Shown here piece after piece: positions 1-8,400 of a stretch of DNA of 64,000 bases (positions are counted from its first letter, which is position 1; each line of letters opens with the position of its first letter). This DNA is from Sporosarcina sp. BP05 (lineage in GTDB: Bacteria > Bacillota > Bacilli > Bacillales_A > Planococcaceae). The stretch lies in the NCBI RefSeq assembly GCF_014282005.1, contig NZ_JACFTD010000005.1, positions 1 through 64,000 of the forward strand. Reading direction: 5' to 3'. The translations under genes were made by a program, and so were the position numbers. The notes under the pieces are model-generated. The model was not told the DNA's origin and searched no databases. It saw only the letters and a program-made list of their open reading frames with translations.

Positions 1-75
1 GAAGCACTGGATAAGCTACTTCCATGGTCGAAGACCCTTCCACCAGACTGTCACGTTCCAATTAAAACTAAATAG
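1..75 (+). CDS. tnpC: IS66 transposase, C-terminal tail (partial)
   Basis: Only the last 24 codons are present. They contain DKLLPWSKTLPPDC, which resembles the conserved C-terminus of IS66-type DDE transposases (LLPWS followed by P..CR/H.P). The frame is open from base 1 and stops at TAG 73-75. Too little is present to judge whether the enzyme is intact. The IS terminal motif 50 bp downstream supports the assignment. Confidence 0.65.
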   Translation, partial: EALDKLLPWSKTLPPDCHVPIKTK

Positions 76-127
76 AGCATATAATAATCGCCCCCTGAAA
101 GACAGGTGGGCGTTATTTGACGCTTAC
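1..127 (+). mobile_element. Right end of an IS66-family insertion sequence
   Basis: The window opens inside an IS. The end of a transposase frame is followed by about 50 bp of non-coding DNA that stops at the heptamer CGCTTAC (121-127). Its complement, GTAAGCG, is the usual outer tip of IS66-family inverted repeats. From position 128 a different, open reading frame begins without a start codon, as expected if the element inserted into a gene. The left end, the full length and the 8-bp target duplication lie outside the window and cannot be confirmed. Confidence 0.72.
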
Positions 128-628
128 GATGATATTGAAAAAGCTGCAATTGAAACGATAGAAATCAGCGGGACTAAAGCCCAACTGATGGCTTATCTAA
201 CTGGCGATGATGCTTCTGGAAGAACGTTAGAATTTTTACATGAATCGGCTATAGATTATAAAGAAGTACTAGAGTATTTCCTTTCAGAAATTCAAATAGG
301 ATACAAAAAAAGCCCGCTGAATGCCACATTTTCATATGAAGTGTTTAGTCAATCTCCTCCTGAAGTACTAAATGATTTTATCGAAGAATCTAAGGAAACA
401 GGTGAATCCGTTATTTACAATAAAATCAATGAGGGTAATTTATTCAAGAAAAACTACCTTGTTTTCTATTATTGTTACAACGGCGATGAATATGTCACTG
501 TAATAAACAGCTATACCTATCCTTTTGATATTTTCGATAAATACCTTTTCGAACTTTTGCATAAAATTGTGAGTAAAAATATTGAGAATATCGAGTATAT
601 GGTGGTCTTGACACATACAGATAATTAA
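128..628 (+). pseudogene. Hypothetical gene, 5' part removed by the IS66 insertion
   Basis: The frame reads open from the IS tip (128) through DDIEKAAIETIE to TAA at 626-628, about 166 codons. The first ATG in frame is at 188 but has no ribosome binding site before it, so the natural start was probably lost upstream of the IS. The product is acidic, mostly soluble, with a tyrosine-rich stretch in its second half (LVFYYCYNGDEYVTVI). No family is recognised. Translation from 188 (146 aa) cannot be excluded. Confidence 0.5.
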
Positions 629-695
629 TGAAACGTGAGTCTATCTTGACCAATCAAATGTACTTCATGTATTATGATAGAAAGGAGTGGTATGA

Positions 696-881
696 ATGGT
701 GAAAGTCAAAACTCCAATCAATTCTAAAGATGTTAAAGAACGTGCCGCAAAAAAATTAAATCAATTCAGTGCAAAAGAAAGTACTGAAAGGGTCAATCCT
801 CTGATTATTACTGGACAAATGGTAAAACCCATTCACGTAAGTAAAACTGACCCATTGGTAAGAAAAATATTAAATAAATGA
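696..881 (+). CDS. Small basic hypothetical protein (61 aa)
   Basis: A good ribosome binding site (AAAGGAG, 681-687) precedes ATG 696 at normal spacing. The frame ends just ahead of a strong hairpin terminator at 893-915. The product is lysine-rich (K/R in nearly every fifth position) with no membrane segment and no cysteine. Its second half (NPLIITGQMVKPIHV) looks structured. It faces another small gene across the shared terminator. Function unknown; the expression signals make it a likely real gene. Confidence 0.6.
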   Translation: MVKVKTPINSKDVKERAAKKLNQFSAKESTERVNPLIITGQMVKPIHVSKTDPLVRKILNK

Positions 882-887
882 AATATG

Positions 888-925
888 AACTACCCCGCTT
901 TTGTTTATAGCGGGGTTTATTTTTT
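888..925 (+). terminator. Rho-independent terminator of the 61-aa gene
   Basis: Arms CCCCGCT (893-899) and AGCGGGG (909-915) are followed by a T-rich run on the + strand. It sits between two convergent small genes. Confidence 0.75.
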
Positions 926-1093
926 ATATAGCCTTAAATTTTTTGAATGTTTTTCAGCTAATTTTTGCATAATCGGCGACTGTCCTACTAAATCAGCGGG
1001 TTGTTTAACCGGTAAATACCCAAGATTTATTTCACTTATGCTTTTAAATTTCTCCCCCTTTAGATACCGTTCATATATCTCGACGATTTTCAT
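917..1093 (-). CDS. Small hypothetical protein (58 aa)
   Basis: On the minus strand AAAGTGAGGT precedes two closely spaced ATGs. The one at 1093 (MKIVEIYERYLKG) has the better 8-nt spacing and is preferred; the upstream ATG at 1099 would add two residues. The peptide is lysine-rich, with a central LGYLPVKQPADLVGQSP segment, and ends in RLYKK. No family recognised. It converges on the 61-aa gene, and its stop lies within the T-tract of that gene's terminator. Confidence 0.5.
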   Translation of the reverse strand: MKIVEIYERYLKGEKFKSISEINLGYLPVKQPADLVGQSPIMQKLAEKHSKNLRLYKK

Positions 1094-1183
1094 ATACATT
1101 ACCTCACTTTCTGAGCCATCTAATCAGTATGTGTGTATTGTAGTATATTCAATACCATCTGTTTGTTGTTTGTTATTCATATA

Positions 1184-1246
1184 GACAAAAAAAGTGGTTG
1201 GTTTCAATGGAATTGCCGTTGAAATCAACCACTTTTTTTGTTGTCT
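1184..1246. terminator. Long perfect-arm hairpin, probably a bidirectional terminator
   Basis: The arms at about 1184-1207 and 1219-1245 pair over roughly 24 positions. They begin with A-runs and end with T-runs, so both strands would form a stem followed by U residues. The loop is about 11 nt. It has no adjacent strong gene on the right, so a transposon remnant is an alternative. Confidence 0.55.
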
Positions 1247-1658
1247 ACTTCAAATCCCCTGCAAGGAGCTACAAAAAACAGGCTAAATATAATCAAAAAG
1301 TAACATTTAGTTTACATAATAATATTATGGAATTCACGTTTATTTAGTTACTTCGATAGAATCAGTATACCTAGCCTGTAGCTTGAAGAATCAAACAAAA
1401 AATTGATTAAACCGTCAAAAAGAACGCGCAGTGATGGATTCTTTCAGTCTTCTTCTACAACGGCCATGAGCCACATCACTTCATCTAAAATGACATGTTC
1501 GAATGCTTGTTGCCAATATTCATGCACTACCTCAATCAACCCCACCGACTTTTTTTAGCCTTGCAGGAATAGTTGCCTTTGTACAGGCATAAATGGTATA
1601 TCCTGTGCAGTTGTTAATTCGTTATGAAAAAGAAGAAATTCTAACGCAAAATCAAAGA
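1247..1658. other. Intergenic, degraded coding remnant
   Basis: No intact gene. On the minus strand 1444-1539 encodes a short open remnant (EVVHEYWQQAFEHVILDEV type, ending TGA). A second minus-strand frame enters from the GNAT pseudogene (IDPDNAAWIPLIFDFALEF). Neither has a start or ribosome binding site, so they look like leftovers of a decayed gene. The first member of a 22-bp direct repeat lies at 1310-1331. Confidence 0.45.
1310..1331. repeat. 22-bp direct repeat, copy 1
   Basis: The segment starts GTTTACATAAT and ends ATATTATGGA. It recurs at 2333-2354 with one mismatch. It is bracketed by CAGGCTA (1279-1285) and TAGCCTG (1371-1377), which are inverted. Confidence 0.6.
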
Positions 1659-2006
1659 TTAGAGGAATCCAAGCCGCATTATCAGGATCGATAAGATATG
1701 GCTCTCTCTTGCATCGGTTTCCACCACAAAAGCAATAGCTGCTCGTAATAATTCCTCGCCAAATCCTTTGCCACGGCCATTTATTTTCACATACAGGTCA
1801 CTCAACACCCATGCCCGCTTCATACTAACGGATGAAAACGACGGATAAAGTTGAACAAAACCATTCGCATCACCGTCATCGAAGACCATAAAATTAACCG
1901 ACTCCTCGCTGCTTACTTTTTCGTTGATGAACTCCATTACACCGCTAAGATAAGATTGTTGCTTGTATAAATGCACTTGTATCTGTCGGAGACTACGTAT
2001 GATCAA
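1659..2006 (-). pseudogene. GNAT-family N-acetyltransferase, C-terminally truncated
   Basis: The 115-codon frame matches the first two thirds of a small GNAT acetyltransferase. It has the strand/turn GFVQLYPSFSSVSMKRAW, a DLYV motif and the acetyl-CoA pyrophosphate loop (RGKGFGEELL). After residue 95 the expected helix with an N..A..LYE..GF motif is missing; the frame runs into unrelated residues and stops. Family members are about 145-155 aa. TTG 2004-2006 is the likely start after GAGAGGGGG. The gene is probably non-functional, broken by deletion or frameshift. Confidence 0.65.
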
Positions 2007-2332
2007 TGATGGGCAACCCCCCTCTCAAACTTGCTCTTGATTGATTAACCTAAATAACGGTTCCGCATCGTGTAGATGTAGCATCTTTAATTAAGTAAGC
2101 ATTCTAATATCTCCTTAATTATAGTATTGGAGTATTCGATTTTCATCTCGATCATGATTCATGCCACAAGTGTGCCATACTCAAATGCTGTCCGAAGAAA
2201 CAACGGCCTACTTATTCACTATATTTTTATACATTCTCTTTCGAGAGTTTGCTAGATATATCCTTCTTATCAGTACTACTGTTTTAAAATAGGCTGGAGA
2301 TAAGGGAGTAATAATCAATAAAGCAGGTAATG

Positions 2333-2354
2333 GTTTACATAATTATATTATGGA
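2333..2354. repeat. 22-bp direct repeat, copy 2
   Basis: Differs by one base from 1310-1331 (T for A inside the central AT palindrome). An AGGCT tract precedes both copies. The two copies flank the broken GNAT gene. Confidence 0.6.
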
Positions 2355-2403
2355 TGTTAAACAAAGAGGAATTTATAATTGTGTGCCTTTGTATAATCAA
2401 AAT

Positions 2404-2444
2404 CAACCCAAAACAGAGCTGACATACAGCTCTGTTTTGGGTTG
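2404..2444 (-). terminator. Terminator of the helix-turn-helix gene
   Basis: Perfect 18-bp arms (2404-2421 and 2427-2444) with a 5-nt loop lie 13 bp past the stop of the minus-strand gene. The stem carries A/T runs at its base. Confidence 0.7.
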
Positions 2445-2456
2445 ATCAGGCATTCA

Positions 2457-3440
2457 TTATTCCATTATCTTTTCTCTTGCAATCTTCTCTCGCAGTGCAT
2501 CTTCCACGTATTCACTCATTGACAGGTCTTTTTCTTTAGAAATCCCCTGTAATTCATCCAGTAAATTTGATGGCAAATCAAATGTAGTGCGTCGGTATCC
2601 ACTAATTAGCGTCCATTCAGCTTCTTCGATCACAACATCACCTAATACTAGAAATTGCTTGATAATACTCTCTGTAAGGATGTCTGGAACCGGTATAGGT
2701 ACCGCGATTTCACCGCTTTTTATCGACAGATCGATGTGTGTGTCGTGCTCACGAATGCGGATGTTTTCAATCCCCCACACTTGGTAAACGAAATCAAGGA
2801 AATCAAAGGACTCTTGCATATCTTTCGGTAGTAAGAAGTCTGTATAGCCCCTTACTCTCCTATTCGGCTGATGTATTGGATAAGCTGCTTCATACTGATA
2901 GGCATAGATGCCGTTCGTAAAAGGAATCCATGCCCGTGATTGCAAATAGAAGCCCCACTCCTGGTCGTCGTTGCGTAATACACGCATCTCTTGCCCCTGT
3001 TGTGTACGAAACAGCTGGTAAAGTACGATGTCGAATTTAGCATCATAATACTCAACCCGTGTCCCGCGTGCAGATGCAGTACGTTCGATTTCTTGTCGGA
3101 TCCAGTCGGCAGTTTCATCCGGAATGGAGTAGATGGTGCGCTCATCTCCAACAGGCAATTCATCCACAGGTAAAGTAGTCTCCCGAATTAAGGCGTAAAT
3201 ACGTTGCGGTGTGACCCCTAATTGCTTAGCGAGTGTAGATGGCCTTAAACCAAGCGGCTGGTGGCGTTGGCGTTCGATCGCAAGTGCGTCTACCTCTTCT
3301 TGTTTGTACCTAACTTCACGTATTAGACGGTGTGGATTTGCTATTTTGATGATTTTTTTTTGTTTTGCGTAGTGATAGACAGTAGCCTTCGAAATGCCAA
3401 GTATGTCCGCTACCTCTTGTCTGGTGTACCAATTTTTCAA
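2457..3440 (-). CDS. Double helix-turn-helix DNA-binding protein with ribbon-helix-helix-like tail
   Basis: The 327-aa protein opens with an excisionase/MerR-type helix-turn-helix (YTRQEVADILGISKATVYHY, residues 5-24). A second one follows at about 65-85 (STLAKQLGVTPQRIYALIRE). The middle 170 residues match no family I know. The last 45 residues (RRTTFDLPSNLLDEL, then LSMSEYVEDALREKI) read like a ribbon-helix-helix domain: a short basic strand, then two helices. It is divergent from a tyrosine recombinase gene across about 700 bp of AT-rich DNA. This suggests a directionality factor or regulator for that enzyme. A plasmid-type replication or partition role is an alternative. Confidence 0.7.
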   Translation of the reverse strand: MKNWYTRQEVADILGISKATVYHYAKQKKIIKIANPHRLIREVRYKQEEVDALAIERQRHQPLGLRPSTLAKQLGVTPQRIYALIRETTLPVDELPVGDERTIYSIPDETADWIRQEIERTASARGTRVEYYDAKFDIVLYQLFRTQQGQEMRVLRNDDQEWGFYLQSRAWIPFTNGIYAYQYEAAYPIHQPNRRVRGYTDFLLPKDMQESFDFLDFVYQVWGIENIRIREHDTHIDLSIKSGEIAVPIPVPDILTESIIKQFLVLGDVVIEEAEWTLISGYRRTTFDLPSNLLDELQGISKEKDLSMSEYVEDALREKIAREKIME

Positions 3441-4145
3441 GTCAATTTCCCCTGTCTGTCGAATGGATAACGCATAAATCCTGGGTATTTCATACGTTTT
3501 TTAGTAATTTTTTCTGAATAAAAATATAAATAAATAGTGCTTTTTTGAATGAATAAGCCTAATGAAATGACGTTTTTTACACAATAAGTTGAATTTAAAT
3601 GGATTGTGATTCAATTTCAATAAGTCTCTTATCCTCTAACTATTGTAAAATTTGTTAAGTATGTATGATTAAAACGCATAAGTAAATAATAGAGTAATTT
3701 ACATTATATATATGTCTAATATTATTAGTATAACGTGTGTAAATAACAATAGCAACATTATATTACATCAGAATACATTCATCAATAATATCAATAATAT
3801 ATAACCTAAACAAAGGGACTCTTTTTTTATATTATATTGAATTTGTGGTAAAATGGATTTACTAATAGATATAGAACTTGTTTGCCCTAAAAGTGATTGT
3901 ATTTGCAATGAAGATTATACATAGTATATGGATTTGGATAAATCATTCTAGAAAACACTAAATATTGTTTTGAAAAATAAACAGATGTAAATATAATTTT
4001 AAAGATTGGAATTGCGAAATAGATTGGATTACCTCTCTATTTGAACTAGTTCGTCTATCGCCGTCTAGTATAGGGTTAAAAGTATGGATTGTATTTCAAT
4101 AGTGCATAATGCGTGTTTTGTGGATTGAAAAAAGGAGAGCTGTAT
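3441..4145. other. Very AT-rich divergent intergenic region with repeated GGATT motifs
   Basis: The 705-bp space between the helix-turn-helix gene and the recombinase gene is strikingly AT-rich. A related motif occurs twice in the same orientation: ATGGATTGTGATTCAAT near 3599 and ATGGATTGTATTTCAAT near 4084. Shorter GGATT words recur near 3852, 3928, 4025 and 4121. These could be binding or recombination sites for the flanking proteins, or divergent promoters. No small gene with a ribosome binding site was seen. Confidence 0.45.
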
Positions 4146-5294
4146 ATGATATTTTCATTGAGTGAAACAAAACAGTTACAAATGACTATATTAAAAAAAG
4201 AATTACAGGATTTAACAACTTTACCTTCGCTTCAAAACCAGTTAGATGAAGCTGAAAAACAGGGACAAACGGCTTTTCATGATTTTACGGATCCAGAGAT
4301 GATGAAATGGTTTCTTTACGAACGGCGCCACTTGAACCAAAAAAACGACCGCACACAGAGGACGGTCCGCGAGTATGAGCGCGAGCTCCTACTCTTCATC
4401 GAACAGCTTTTTACGTATAGCGCAGAAATAGATGTAGATGTTGCCTATATAATAGAAGGTTCTCTGTTTAAATCACTTCAATCGCGTCATTTAAGGAGGT
4501 ATCAGGAGTGGTTAGCAACTGAAAGTCCTTATGTGTTAAGTAAGGGTTCATACTCCCCCGCCACACTGGAACGGAAAACAACGATACTTAAAGCTTTTTT
4601 TGCATTTCTTCATAAGGTGGGCTATATCCAAGAACCTATTCACCAGGGACTACGCATTGCGTCTGTTCGAAAAGACGACCGTCCTAACCGTGATTTGGGG
4701 CCAGTTGATGTCGTTACACTACTAGATACATTTCGGGACATGCAGCAGCAGGTCATGTTTACCATTATCCATGTCCTCACAACTACAGGGATTCGGAATG
4801 AAGAGTTTTGCATCTTGCAGGTGAAAGATTTGAAGTTGGATGCGATTCAAGGCGGCTATTATTTGGATGTGTTAGGGAAAGGCAATAAGAGGCGGCATGT
4901 ACCGTTGAAAGAGAAAGTGGTACACAGCATTCGCAGTTTTCGCCAGGCAAGGGGTCTACTACCAATCGAGCAAGCACAATTAGAAGATCCGCTCTTTACA
5001 ACGAATACAGGTCGAGCGTATTCCCCCTCATATTTATCGCAATACGTGAAAAAGGAAATTATCAGCCTAGAACAGCTACAGTTATCGGATCAAACACTGA
5101 AAATCACACCTCACGTATTCCGCCATGCTTTTGCGATTATCTCAAAGCTAAATGGTGTAGATATTTATGATATTATGCGGTCACTCGGGCACGAAAAGAT
5201 TGAAACGACGATGATTTACTTGGAGAAGGTCTTCGAGAAGGAACGCCATGCCATTCATTCGTGGAAATCGGAGGGGTTTGGGGATTATATTTGA
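4146..5294 (+). CDS. Tyrosine recombinase/integrase (XerC/D-like)
   Basis: The start is ATG 4146, preceded by AAAAAGGAGAG; an earlier ATG at 4113 has no ribosome binding site. The protein is 382 aa. It has an N-terminal SAM-like core-binding domain (about 45-165, with YERELLLFIEQLF) and a C-terminal catalytic domain. That domain holds the expected residues: Arg in TTGIRNEE, Lys in GKGNKRRH, His-x-x-Arg in HVFRHAFA, His in LGHEKIE, and Tyr in MIYLEK. The pentad is complete, so an active strand-exchange enzyme is expected. It is longer than XerC/XerD (about 300 aa), mainly at the N-terminus. A strong hairpin follows the stop codon. Confidence 0.9.
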   Translation: MIFSLSETKQLQMTILKKELQDLTTLPSLQNQLDEAEKQGQTAFHDFTDPEMMKWFLYERRHLNQKNDRTQRTVREYERELLLFIEQLFTYSAEIDVDVAYIIEGSLFKSLQSRHLRRYQEWLATESPYVLSKGSYSPATLERKTTILKAFFAFLHKVGYIQEPIHQGLRIASVRKDDRPNRDLGPVDVVTLLDTFRDMQQQVMFTIIHVLTTTGIRNEEFCILQVKDLKLDAIQGGYYLDVLGKGNKRRHVPLKEKVVHSIRSFRQARGLLPIEQAQLEDPLFTTNTGRAYSPSYLSQYVKKEIISLEQLQLSDQTLKITPHVFRHAFAIISKLNGVDIYDIMRSLGHEKIETTMIYLEKVFEKERHAIHSWKSEGFGDYI

Positions 5295-5301
5295 ATGTGA
5301 A

Positions 5302-5352
5302 CAAGTATAGCCCCTTAAGTCGTTGAAATTCCGACTTAAGGGGCTATACTTG
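5302..5352. terminator. Perfect 21-bp-arm hairpin after the recombinase gene
   Basis: Arms 5302-5322 and 5332-5352 are exactly complementary around a 9-nt loop. There is no long T-tract, so it could also be a structural or recombination site. Termination is the simplest reading. Confidence 0.6.
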
Positions 5353-5455
5353 TGGCTAGTTATATTTGCTGTAAAGCTATTATTGCAAATGAGTTTTATT
5401 CACTAAATGAAAGCTAGCTCTTTACTTAAATATCCCTTATTTCAATAAATCGAAT

Positions 5456-8400
5456 CTAATTATTTTGCTCAATGCATTGATAAATCGCCATCAAATCTCT
5501 TTTATTTAACTCACGAATACGATTGAAGATTGGAATATCAGCAACAGCCAAAGTATATAGGTTTTTCTCAACAACATCACTTACTTTTCCAGTGAGCCAT
5601 GTTTCCACCGCTATGCCCTCGACAACTTCCTGAAGTCCTTCATCAGTGATGCCACTTTCATTACAACTTACACATGGGATCGTTAATTTATATACACCAT
5701 CATGGAGATTATCTTCTGTAATGACTTTCTTTCCTTTACAGAATGGACATGGATGACTTTTTTTGATCTTATTAATTTGGGTGACAATTTTTTTATATCC
5801 AAATCCTTCATAGACATAGGTAAGCTTTTTGTATTTTCCATTGGTGAAATACTTATCAATGATCGTTTCTCTCGTCTCATTGATCTTATCAAAGTCACAG
5901 ATTGTAACCTGGTTGTTCGTGCTGATGGATTCAATATTGCTGCTAATTCTATCCCAGAATGGTAAGGCATTTTGTAATACAACTTCGTAACCAGCAAAGC
6001 TTGCCATTTCTAATTCAAATACTTTCAGCGCGACTTGTGTTTCCCTAGGCAGTAATGAGACATCTTCCGTCAACATCATATCTCCGCCGACAATAGATTT
6101 CAATTTTACCAGTTCCGGTAACGCTCCAACTGTTTGCAATGCTTGATCAAGCGGTTGGTTTATAATCTCACGAATATCCGTATCGCCAAACTTCAGCTGT
6201 TTATGATGGTTTAACACAGCCCCTTCGCAAATTGGACATGTAATCATCTCTTTAGATGCTTTCATATGCTCTTTAATAATCGATTTTGAAATAGACATAT
6301 ACATCCCAATTATGCTATTAAAGCCTTGCCATGTTCTCTGCGTCTTGGCCGCTTTATCATAAAATGACTTTTCTAAATACCCGTATAAAAAGGTATGCTT
6401 TTCTTCTTCTGTCATCTCATTATAACTTTTACTCATATCATGGCCGAGCTCATTCTTAATTTCATCAAAAATGAATTCCAATCTTGAATATTGATAATGT
6501 TTTAATACCTCCATCACATCTGGATGCAATAAGCCATCCCAAAATGGAGCATTTTTGTCTTGCATCACAACATCTATATCAAACTTTTCAATCACACGGC
6601 GGCCTGAGCAGCTAGGACAATGATTGTCTTGATTATAGAAATCGAAGCTATGCGTATTTTTATTCATCGGATGGGCTGCTACAATATGGTTGATCAAACC
6701 ACCCATTTCATAAAGAAAACTATATTGACTATACAAGTGACGTTCTAGATCAATGGCTATTACGGGTGCAATTTTTTCGGATTCGTATTCACCATAAATC
6801 AAACGTGCCATTGATGATAGGCTTTTTAGGATGCCGCCCTTATAGACGTTTTCTGCTTTTTTAAAATAGGCAATCTGATTTTCTTTTAAATAGTTAATTC
6901 CATTTTGTTGATGAATAGTTGAAGAAATTTGCAACGGAGCAACTCTATCCGTACTGTTTTGCTCTCGATAATAATCATCATGACTGACAACATCAAGGTG
7001 TTGAACAGGTGCATGCTGCCTTTTACCAAAGTCGACGATAAAATCAGAGCTTTCCATCATATAAGAATTATGTTCAATCATGATTATTGAGACAGATTCA
7101 TCCTGCAGAATGACCCTAATACTATCAATGAATTGATTTAAAATGTTTTGCGATAAACCTTTTGAAGGCTCGTCAAAAATAAAAAGCGTATGTGGGTTTC
7201 TTGAGTTGGCAAACAGCTCGGAAACTAAATGGACACATTGAAATTCACCATTCGATAAGGACTGTGTTTTTCTTTCCAATGTCAAATAACCAAGTCCAAG
7301 TTTGATCAATAAGCTCAAGCGTTTATAAGCGATGTCATCATTCGGCAGTTCATCAATAATATCTTCAATCGAGCGCTGAAAAATATCCTCAATTTCTTCA
7401 CTATACTTTGTGAGTTTCCTTTTAATATCAAGAAAAGTCGCAACTGTTGACCGACTGGTAATTGATTGGTTTCGATTTTGCCCCACCATTACCAGTTTAT
7501 CTTTAGGATATCGCTTCAGAAAATCCTTGGCTATACACTCATTGACAAGTGTAGATTTACCACATCCAGACTCACCCGTAAAGGTTACAAGTCTATTTTG
7601 GGGAATCTGAATTTCAACCATTTGAATATTTCGACAGTAAAGATCATGAAACTGATAGTATTCTGTTGGCATTGCCAGATTTCGTTCCGAAGTGATTGGT
7701 TTTGGACGTGGGGATTCTTCAACAATTTTCCCGCCGTATTTACCACTACCAGGCCCAAAGAACAATTGCTCATCCGTTGTGTCGAGCACCGTGTCAGAAT
7801 GATCAATGAGCCAAATTTGATTCCTATAGCCCAATTGTTTAATCTGTTCTAAAATTTTCACTAGTGTTTGGTGATCGAGACCCACCGAGATTTCATCAAT
7901 AATAATAACGGTATTTTCACTTGTTGCCATGAATTCGGCCAAGTATAGTCGTGTTAATTCTCCGCCTGACAATGTACCCATAATGCGATTTATAGTTAAG
8001 TAACCAATATTCATATTGATAATATTTTTAAGGATATGTTGTTTTGCTTCACTAATATGTAATTCTTCTCCAAGGGAAAGAAGCGATTCAATGCTTAAGT
8101 TGTTGATATCAGAAATACTATGTGGTTGATCCAATAAGTTTATCTTATATTGCTCCACTTCTGGATTATAGCGCCTGCCCTCACACTTTTTACATTCTAC
8201 ATTTTTAGTAGTTCCACGACCTTTACAGCCTAGACACCAGCCTAACTCATTATTAAATGAAAAAACTTCTGGAGACAGATTGAATTTTTCAGCAAGAGTA
8301 ACACGAATATCTTTAAACACACCTGTATGTGTGCCTATTGTAGAACGTGGATTGGAAGAAATTGCTGACTTTCCGAGAAAAAGGACTAAAGGCATTTCTT

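Larger units (their letters stand above)
2007..2456. other. Intergenic region with the second direct repeat
   Basis: About 450 bp without a credible reading frame. It contains the second copy of the 22-bp repeat (2333-2354) and the terminator of the next minus-strand gene (2404-2444). Nothing else is recognised. Confidence 0.5.

Noticed and set aside
885-1184. Plus-strand 99-codon frame
   Set aside because: It starts inside a terminator, has no ribosome binding site and is antisense to the better supported 58-aa gene.
3441-4145. Possible replication origin in the AT-rich divergent region
   Set aside because: No DnaA boxes or regular iterons were found by eye; only two related 17-bp motifs, reported separately.
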